From assembly GCA_965603355.1 (NCBI GenBank), contig CBFDCQ010000100.1:1-10818 (forward strand): a DNA stretch of 10,818 bases. Direction: 5' to 3'. This DNA comes from CBFDCQ01 sp965603355. GTDB lineage: Bacteria > Hydrogenedentota > CAZGCA01 > CBFDCQ01. Below are positions 6,393-10,818 of the stretch, piece by piece. The first letter of the stretch is position 1, and each line of letters opens with the position of its first letter. The notes under the pieces were generated by a model that saw only the letters and a list, made by a program, of their open reading frames with translations, was not told the DNA's origin and searched no databases. Position numbers and translations under genes: made by a program.

Positions 6393-6495
6393 GAGAGAAT
6401 TTCATCGGCTCAAACTGAGTGACTGAAGGAAGCCTGCAATCCTAGCGGGTCGAGGCGGTGCTTGTTGCACGTGTACACTGGATCAGGTGGACCTA

Positions 6496-6612
6496 ATGCA
6501 GATAGACGGCAGCACGAGAAACGTCGGAGTAACAGCGCATCCGGTCGAGCACAGCATGTCGCCTGTGAATGTGATGCGTCGAGCGGTCAAGGAGGTATTT
6601 GGCATTGAATGA
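6496..6612 (+). pseudogene. aroE: shikimate dehydrogenase remnant, N- and C-termini fused by internal deletion
   Basis: A 38-codon frame. The first 23 residues read like the start of AroE: MQIDGSTRNVGV, then HPVEHSMSP, where AroE proteins have GxPVxHSxSP, the shikimate-binding serines. The remainder, PVNVMRRAVKEVFG (23-36), matches the AroE C-terminus, typically PVEVMRxAL or similar. The proline at residue 23 belongs to both motifs, so the junction is at SP/PV, in frame. AroE is normally about 270-290 residues, so roughly 240 codons are missing, including the catalytic Lys/Asp and the whole NADP domain. The ATG has AGGTGG (6485-6490) five bases upstream, so a short peptide may still be made. 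The retained 3' end carries the Shine-Dalgarno of the prepilin peptidase gene, which starts inside it. It cannot be an active dehydrogenase. Confidence 0.75.
6589..6595 (+). promoter_or_regulatory. Shine-Dalgarno for prepilin peptidase, inside the aroE remnant
   Basis: AAGGAGG is a perfect Shine-Dalgarno, lying within the last codons of the aroE remnant (Lys-Glu-Val). It serves a TTG start three bases (6599) or nine bases (6605) downstream; the second spacing is the better one. It gives a functional reason for keeping the 3' end of a deleted gene. Confidence 0.8.
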
Positions 6613-7435
6613 AGCTCTATTGAGCAAGATCTACGGCGTTGCGATATTCATGTTCGGCACGGTCGTGGGCAGCTTTCTGAACGTGTGCATCTGGCGGATG
6701 CCGCGCGACGAATCCCTGGTCAAACCGGGCTCGCACTGTCCGAAATGCAACACGCATATCGCCTGGTACGACAACATACCCATACTGAGCTACATTTTTC
6801 TGCGCGCCAAGTGCAGACACTGCTCGGAGCCGATCTCCATTCGTTACCCGTTGGTCGAGGCTCTGACGGGCGCACTTTTCGTCTGCCTGTACCTCAAATT
6901 CTCGCTCACTATTGCGCTCGCCGTCTACTGTGTGCTGGTGGCATCGTTCATCGTGGTCACATTTGTTGACCTTGACCATTACATCATCCCGAACGAGATC
7001 ACGTTTGGGGGAATAGGTATTGGTCTCGTACTGTGCTTTATTGTGCGGTACCTTCCGGGAGACAGGTTCATAGTTACCAGGCCGCTCGAAGCGATTGGGG
7101 GAGGCGTGATTTTCGCCGGCGTCATATACTTGCTGGACCAATTCAGCAACATAGCGTTCAAGAAACGGGGGATGGGCGGCGGCGACGTGAAACTTGCCGC
7201 GGTGATAGGTCTGTTCGTCGGGTACAAACTCATACTTCCCGTGATACTCGTAGCCAGCGTGGTGGGCAGCGTCGTCGGGATTGCCGTTCTGGTGCTTCGC
7301 CACCGGAAAGAGGACGACCCGTCGCACTATATACCTTTCGGACCGTATCTCGTACTTGGCACGATAATCGTGCTGTTTTTTGGTGAGAACATGCTCGAGT
7401 TCTGGCGGAACATGGTCGTTCCGTCCGGATATTGA
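6599..7435 (+). CDS. pilD: prepilin peptidase (A24 family), type IV pilin/type II secretion
   Basis: An inner-membrane aspartic protease that cleaves the leader of type IV prepilins and pseudopilins and usually N-methylates the new N-terminus. Numbering from the TTG at 6599 gives 278 residues. The first membrane segment contains VVGSFLNVCIWRMPR (22-36). The cytoplasmic zinc-binding domain has two CxxC pairs (C47/C50 and C72/C75), the mark of bifunctional peptidase/methylases. Several membrane helices follow. The two catalytic aspartates are in VDLDHYIIPN (D124 or D126) and in the GxGD-type motif MGGGDVKL (D196). A TTG at 6605 has better spacing from AAGGAGG at 6589-6595. It overlaps the end of the aroE remnant. 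aroC follows after 20 bases. No pilin or secretion genes are in the window. Confidence 0.93.
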   Translation: MALNEALLSKIYGVAIFMFGTVVGSFLNVCIWRMPRDESLVKPGSHCPKCNTHIAWYDNIPILSYIFLRAKCRHCSEPISIRYPLVEALTGALFVCLYLKFSLTIALAVYCVLVASFIVVTFVDLDHYIIPNEITFGGIGIGLVLCFIVRYLPGDRFIVTRPLEAIGGGVIFAGVIYLLDQFSNIAFKKRGMGGGDVKLAAVIGLFVGYKLILPVILVASVVGSVVGIAVLVLRHRKEDDPSHYIPFGPYLVLGTIIVLFFGENMLEFWRNMVVPSGY

Positions 7436-7455
7436 GCGGCTGACGGAGAAATAAG

Positions 7456-8619
7456 ATGCTTCGATTTCTGACTTCCGGCGAATCGCACGGCAAAGGTATG
7501 CTGGCAATTCTCGAGGGCATCCCTGCAGGTCTGCGGATATCCAAGGAACAGATTGACTCCGAACTGGCGGCGCGGCAGGGCGGTTACGGTCGCGGCGGCA
7601 GAATGAAGATCGAGCGGGACTCGGTTGACGTGTTCTCCGGTCTGCGAGGCGGCGTGACGATTGGGAGCCCGATCGCGCTGCTCGTCCGCAACCTCGACTG
7701 GGAGAACTGGTGTGACGTCATGGACGCGTGGGAGGTCAAGGGGGCGGCGAGTGAAGCCGCCGTCACGCGGCCGCGACCCGGACATGCCGACCTTGCGGGC
7801 GCCCTGAAATACGACCGCGCGGACATCCGCGACGTGCTCGAACGGGCCAGCGCAAGGGATACGGCCGCAAGGGTCGCCGTCGGAGCGGTCTGTAGGACGT
7901 TTCTCGCCGAGTTGGGCATTGAGATTGTGAGTCACGTCGTCGCGCTGGGCGGCGTTGAGGCGGACGTTTCCGGAATCGATACCGGACGCATCAAGGAGTT
8001 GTCCTTGAAGTCCGACCTGCGGTGCGCGGACGCGGATGCAGAACGGAAGATGATCGAGACGATCGACAAGGCAAAGGAGTCCGGCGACAGCCTCGGCGGC
8101 GTGATTGAGGTGCGCGCGGGCGGCGTGCCGGTAGGGCTCGGCTCTTACGCGCAATGGGATAGAAAGCTGGATGGACGGTTAGCGGCAGCGTTGATGAGCA
8201 TCCAAGCGATCAAGGGTGTCGAGATCGGGCTGGGTTTCGCGGCCTCAGCCGTGCCGGGCAGCGAGGTGCACGACGAGATCGCGTACAACAAGAAAAGGCA
8301 CTTCCACCGGATGACAAACCGGGCCGGCGGTATCGAGGGCGGCGTCAGCAACGGCGAGGACATAGTTGTCAGGGCCGCCATGAAACCCATACCAACGCTG
8401 CAGCGTCCTCTCAAGAGCGTGGATATCGAGACGAAGGAGGAGTTCGAGGCGAGCGTCGAGCGGTCTGACGTGGTCGCTGTTCCGGCCGCGTCGGTCGTTG
8501 CGGCATCCGCGGTGGCGTTCGTGCTGGCGGACGCCTTGCTGGAGAAGTTCGGCGGCGACAGCATGACAGAGACGACCCGCAATTTCGAACAGTACGTTGC
8601 ACAGGTACGCAGCAGATGA
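7456..8619 (+). CDS. aroC: chorismate synthase
   Basis: Converts EPSP to chorismate with reduced FMN, the last step of the common aromatic pathway and the source of precursor for the trp genes in this window. The 387-residue length is normal for the family. Signatures are GESHGKGM at 8-15 (catalytic-type H11), RGGRMKIERD at 47-55, RPRPGHAD at 105-112 (H110), RASARDTAARV at 130-140 and MTNRAGGIEGGVSNG at 286-300. The ATG at 7456 has GGAGAA (7445-7450) five bases upstream. The stop is TGA at 8617-8619. An ATG at 8616 overlaps it (ATGA), but the frame it opens ends after 11 codons in what is left of aroK. Confidence 0.97.
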   Translation: MLRFLTSGESHGKGMLAILEGIPAGLRISKEQIDSELAARQGGYGRGGRMKIERDSVDVFSGLRGGVTIGSPIALLVRNLDWENWCDVMDAWEVKGAASEAAVTRPRPGHADLAGALKYDRADIRDVLERASARDTAARVAVGAVCRTFLAELGIEIVSHVVALGGVEADVSGIDTGRIKELSLKSDLRCADADAERKMIETIDKAKESGDSLGGVIEVRAGGVPVGLGSYAQWDRKLDGRLAAALMSIQAIKGVEIGLGFAASAVPGSEVHDEIAYNKKRHFHRMTNRAGGIEGGVSNGEDIVVRAAMKPIPTLQRPLKSVDIETKEEFEASVERSDVVAVPAASVVAASAVAFVLADALLEKFGGDSMTETTRNFEQYVAQVRSR

Positions 8620-8706
8620 CAGGGGAAAGGCCGCAGCCACTATCTGACTGAGCAGCAAGTCGCGGACCGAATCGAGGAACTTCTGTCTCGGGAGGGTTGC
8701 GTTTGA
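8620..8706 (+). pseudogene. aroK: shikimate kinase remnant, C-terminal codons only
   Basis: In the gap between aroC and aroB, the frame ending at TGA 8704-8706 has a stretch (from 8644) reading LTEQQVADRIEELLSREG. This resembles the C-terminal helix of shikimate kinases, for example the SAKVVANQIIHMLESN end of E. coli AroK. No P-loop, LID or shikimate-binding arginines are present, so around 150 codons of a normal kinase are missing. Codons 8620-8643 are of uncertain origin. A plausible old start (ATG at 8616, ATGA overlap with aroC) is in another frame and stops at 8649. The remnant's stop overlaps the aroB TTG (TTGA, 8703-8706), the coupling expected of a former aroK-aroB pair. The match is short, so identity rests on both sequence and position. 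Confidence 0.58.
8691..8696 (+). promoter_or_regulatory. Shine-Dalgarno for aroB, inside the aroK remnant
   Basis: GGAGGG lies six bases before the TTG at 8703, an ideal spacing, and one base or less before the TTG at 8697. It therefore selects 8703 as the aroB start. It sits within the last codons of the aroK remnant, so losing this remnant would remove the aroB ribosome-binding site. Confidence 0.8.
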
Positions 8707-9806
8707 AAGAGGTCAAGGTCAATCTGGGTTCACGCTCGTACACGATAAGCATCGGCACGGGCCTGCTGGACCAACTTGCCGATTTGGCACGTTCGGCGGG
8801 TCTCACCGGTCGCGTTGCGCTTGTGACCGACAGCAACGTGCTGCCGCTTTACGGCGAGAAGGCGCAACAACTGCTGTCCGACGCAGGTTTCACCGTCGCA
8901 GTCTACGAAATACCTGCCGGTGAGGAGTCGAAAAGTCTCGACAGAGTTGCGGATCTTTGCCGGAAGCTGCTGCTCGATGAGTTCGACCGGACGTCCGGCG
9001 TCATCGCGCTGGGCGGCGGTGTTGTCGGCGACGTGGCCGGTTTCGTCGCGGCAACGTATATGCGCGGTATCCCTTACATCCAGGTACCCACCACTTTGCT
9101 TGCTCAGGTAGACAGCAGCGTCGGCGGCAAGGTCGGTGTCAACCTTCCTGAGGCGAAGAACATTGTCGGCAACTTCTACCAGCCGCGTACCGTCATTATT
9201 GACCCTGATACACTTCGGACACTGCCTGAACGCGAGTTTCGCGCAGGCCTGGCCGAGGTGGTCAAGTACGGCGTCATAGCCGACGCGAGTCTTTTCGACC
9301 TGGTGGAATCAAGATTTGAGGCGATTCTTGCCCAAGATCATGATATACTGGAGAAGGTCGTCGGGACCTGTTGCAGGATAAAGGCCGGCGTCGTCGAGCG
9401 GGACGAAACCGAGCGCGGCGAACGTGTCATACTGAACTACGGTCACACGATAGGTCACGCTATCGAGGTTGCCGGCGGGTACGATCGGTTCCTCCACGGC
9501 GAGGCAATCGCTGTCGGGATGAACGGCGCGGCTCGAATCGCCGCAGATCTCGGTTTGACCGACGAAGATTTCGTTTCCCGGCAAGTCTGTGCGCTTCGTT
9601 CGCTCGGGTTGCCGACTGGCTGGAGCGATTTGCCCGTGACGCAAGTCTTCGCGGCTATGAAGATGGACAAGAAAAGGAGTGCCGGCACGATGCGGTTCGT
9701 GCTGCCCTGTGAGCCCGGCCGCGTCACGGTTCGCGAGGGCGTGGACGAAGCTGCCGTGACACGCGTGCTTGAAACACTGAGGAGTGAGGCGGACGACAAT
9801 GAATAA
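8703..9806 (+). CDS. aroB: 3-dehydroquinate synthase
   Basis: NAD- and divalent-metal-dependent cyclisation of DAHP to 3-dehydroquinate, the second step of the shikimate pathway. The protein has 367 residues from the TTG at 8703, the normal length. The NAD-binding segment is IALGGGVVGDVAGFVAATYM (101-120), followed by VDSSVGGKVGVNLPEAKN (136-153). Metal ligands are E185 in AGLAEVVKYG, H248/H252 in NYGHTIGH and H265 in LHGEAIAVGM. The TTG at 8703 is chosen over 8697 because of GGAGGG at 8691-8696 and the TTGA overlap with the stop of the aroK remnant. The 3' end overlaps the TPR gene by eight bases, so the two should be translated together. Confidence 0.95.
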   Translation: MKEVKVNLGSRSYTISIGTGLLDQLADLARSAGLTGRVALVTDSNVLPLYGEKAQQLLSDAGFTVAVYEIPAGEESKSLDRVADLCRKLLLDEFDRTSGVIALGGGVVGDVAGFVAATYMRGIPYIQVPTTLLAQVDSSVGGKVGVNLPEAKNIVGNFYQPRTVIIDPDTLRTLPEREFRAGLAEVVKYGVIADASLFDLVESRFEAILAQDHDILEKVVGTCCRIKAGVVERDETERGERVILNYGHTIGHAIEVAGGYDRFLHGEAIAVGMNGAARIAADLGLTDEDFVSRQVCALRSLGLPTGWSDLPVTQVFAAMKMDKKRSAGTMRFVLPCEPGRVTVREGVDEAAVTRVLETLRSEADDNE

Positions 9807-10602
9807 GGATTTCCTGTTCGACCAAGGGATAACCGCCGGTGTGCGCGGCGAGATTGACAAGGCTGTCGAGAGTTTTCGTAAAGTGGTCGAGATCGACCCG
9901 CACTATGTACCTGCCCTCTACCACCTCGGCAAGGCGTATCTGAGAAAGGGAGATTTTGCCGCCGCTGTCGATACGCTGCATCGCGCCGCGGAAAAACGTC
10001 CGGAGCAAGCTTCGATTCATATTGATCTGGCGCAGGCATATCTCTGCAGGAACGACCTCCGGCAGGCGCACGCTGAGTACACGAAAGCTCTCGGTCTGGA
10101 GGAGGGCAACACGAAAGCGATAACCGGTCTTGCGCAGGTCTATTTTAGAAGAGAGCAATGGGACCGTGCGGCATCACACGCCAAACTCGTGCTGCTGAGC
10201 AGTCCGATGAACTTCGCTGCGCTCTACTTGTTCGGAGTTGCAAGCCATCATCTCGGGCATGACGCGGACGCGCACGAAGCGCTCGGAAAGGCCGGCGATA
10301 TCGCCAACGAGTTCATAAATCTCAAGCCGGACCAGGTTGAAGGCTACTATCTTCTGGGCGAAATACATCGGAATCAGGTTGCGCTCGATAAAGCGCTGGA
10401 AAACTATGAGTTGGCGGAAAAACACGCCGGCGACGCACCGGCCTTTTTCGCGTTCGGTCTTACCTTCTCGGTCACCGACCTGCAGGGCAGGCTCGGCTTA
10501 TGCTACAAGCGGCTGGGCAACGCGGAGAAGGCGCAGGAGATGGGCAGGAGGATACTCGAACGGGACCCTGACAGTGAGTTGGGGCGCGATTTAACTCAGT
10601 AG
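9799..10602 (+). CDS. tetratricopeptide repeat protein
   Basis: A 267-residue protein made almost wholly of TPR helical hairpins, approximately at residues 3-36, 37-70, 71-104, 105-138, 139-178 (longer, with an insertion), 180-213 and 225-258. Canonical positions are visible, for example ALYHLGKAYLRKGDFAAAVD (39-58) and GRLGLCYKRLGNAEKAQ (230-246). There is no signal peptide or membrane segment, so it is probably a cytoplasmic scaffold or adaptor; the partner cannot be inferred. The ATG at 9799 overlaps the end of aroB by eight bases with GAGG (9786-9789) nine bases upstream. The frame is open to a GTG at 9784, which is less likely. Confidence 0.9.
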   Translation: MNKDFLFDQGITAGVRGEIDKAVESFRKVVEIDPHYVPALYHLGKAYLRKGDFAAAVDTLHRAAEKRPEQASIHIDLAQAYLCRNDLRQAHAEYTKALGLEEGNTKAITGLAQVYFRREQWDRAASHAKLVLLSSPMNFAALYLFGVASHHLGHDADAHEALGKAGDIANEFINLKPDQVEGYYLLGEIHRNQVALDKALENYELAEKHAGDAPAFFAFGLTFSVTDLQGRLGLCYKRLGNAEKAQEMGRRILERDPDSELGRDLTQ

Positions 10603-10621
10603 AAATCGGATCGGAACTGAC

Positions 10622-10649
10622 CGGCTCGCCACAGGACCAGGGTGAGCCG
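10622..10649 (+). other. intergenic hairpin upstream of the last gene
   Basis: CGGCTCGCC (10622-10630) pairs with GGTGAGCCG (10641-10649) through nine pairs including one G-U, with a 10-base loop. It lies in the 66-base gap between the TPR gene and the next coding region. The bases after it are GC-rich, with no T run, so it is not a standard intrinsic terminator. It stands 20 bases before the next start and could affect initiation there. Confidence 0.4.
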
Positions 10650-10668
10650 CCAATGGGGGGCGATCCAG

Positions 10669-10818
10669 ATGAGCGATGTCAACCTGGAACTTGTTAAGGA
10701 GTTCTTCGAGCTGAACGGATTCATGATTCTGACAAACCGTAAACACCAGCTTACAAAGGTCGGCGCGGACTGGGAGTACAGCATAGAGCTGCTTGCGGCG
10801 AACCTCGACGTCGCCGAG
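10669..10818 (+). CDS. unrecognised protein, N-terminal 50 residues (cut by window end)
   Basis: The frame opens at ATG 10669 with a G-rich Shine-Dalgarno (GGGGGG at 10655-10660) eight bases upstream and runs to the window end without a stop. The visible part, starting MSDVNLELVKEFFELNGF and continuing MILTNRKHQLTKVG, suggests a helix followed by a strand-rich domain. I do not recognise a family. A GTG at 10642 in the same frame could add nine residues but has no matching Shine-Dalgarno. It follows the TPR gene on the same strand and may continue the operon. Confidence 0.65.
   Translation, partial: MSDVNLELVKEFFELNGFMILTNRKHQLTKVGADWEYSIELLAANLDVAE

Noticed and set aside
6466..6479. Promoter before the aroE remnant using TACACT at 6474-6479 as -10
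   Set aside because: No acceptable -35 hexamer lies 16-18 bases upstream (the region reads CGAGGC), so the match is probably chance.
6617..7507. Minus-strand frame opposite the prepilin peptidase and start of aroC (296 codons)
   Set aside because: It crosses two well-supported sense genes and has no motifs; a shadow frame.

Overview
The window (about 10.8 kb, GC-rich, all recognisable genes on the + strand) looks like a chromosomal segment of an uncultured free-living bacterium. It carries the back half of a tryptophan operon, then a TldE/PmbA-type gene, a small toxin-antitoxin cassette, and then a shikimate-pathway operon with an embedded prepilin peptidase. The dispersed GTAGGGGC...GCCCCTAC hairpin repeats between genes are of a kind I associate with metagenome-derived genomes of several deep bacterial phyla. 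I cannot place the organism more precisely from sequence alone.

Layout. 1-173: leader with a possible sigma70-type promoter. 174-4171: trpD, trpC, trpB and trpA, with trpC coupled to trpD by an ATGA overlap. No trpF lies between trpC and trpB, and no trpE or trpG is recognisable in the 173 bases before trpD. Between trpB and trpA lie about 180 bases of hairpin-forming repeats. The first repeat starts on the last base of the last trpB sense codon, so the trpB stop codon TAG is part of the repeat. 4240-5574: PmbA/TldE-like protein. 5581-5649: second copy of the same repeat composite. 5701-6392: a HicB-like (UPF0150) gene, then a Phd/YefM-RelB-like antitoxin and a RelE/ParE-type toxin. 6496-9806: the aro operon, with order aroE remnant, prepilin peptidase, aroC, aroK remnant, aroB. 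9799-10602: TPR protein translationally overlapping aroB. 10669-end: the start of an unrecognised protein, cut by the window edge.

Most unusual observation. Two genes of the aro operon survive only as scars. The 38-codon frame at 6496-6612 reads as the N-terminus of shikimate dehydrogenase joined in frame to its C-terminus, with the middle (by family length roughly 240 codons) missing. Between aroC and aroB only the last 20 or so codons of a shikimate kinase remain. In both cases the retained 3' end carries the Shine-Dalgarno sequence of the next gene (AAGGAGG before the prepilin peptidase, GGAGGG before aroB) and a stop codon overlapping that gene's start. AroE and AroK catalyse consecutive steps, 3-dehydroshikimate to shikimate to shikimate-3-phosphate. 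The window therefore shows paired loss of two adjacent steps with the flanking enzymes AroB and AroC intact. Either full copies or replacements lie elsewhere, or the pathway is interrupted, or the assembly is wrong here.

The four trp enzymes convert anthranilate onward to tryptophan except for the phosphoribosylanthranilate isomerase step, which must be supplied elsewhere. AroB and AroC provide the entry and the chorismate-forming end of the pathway that feeds them.
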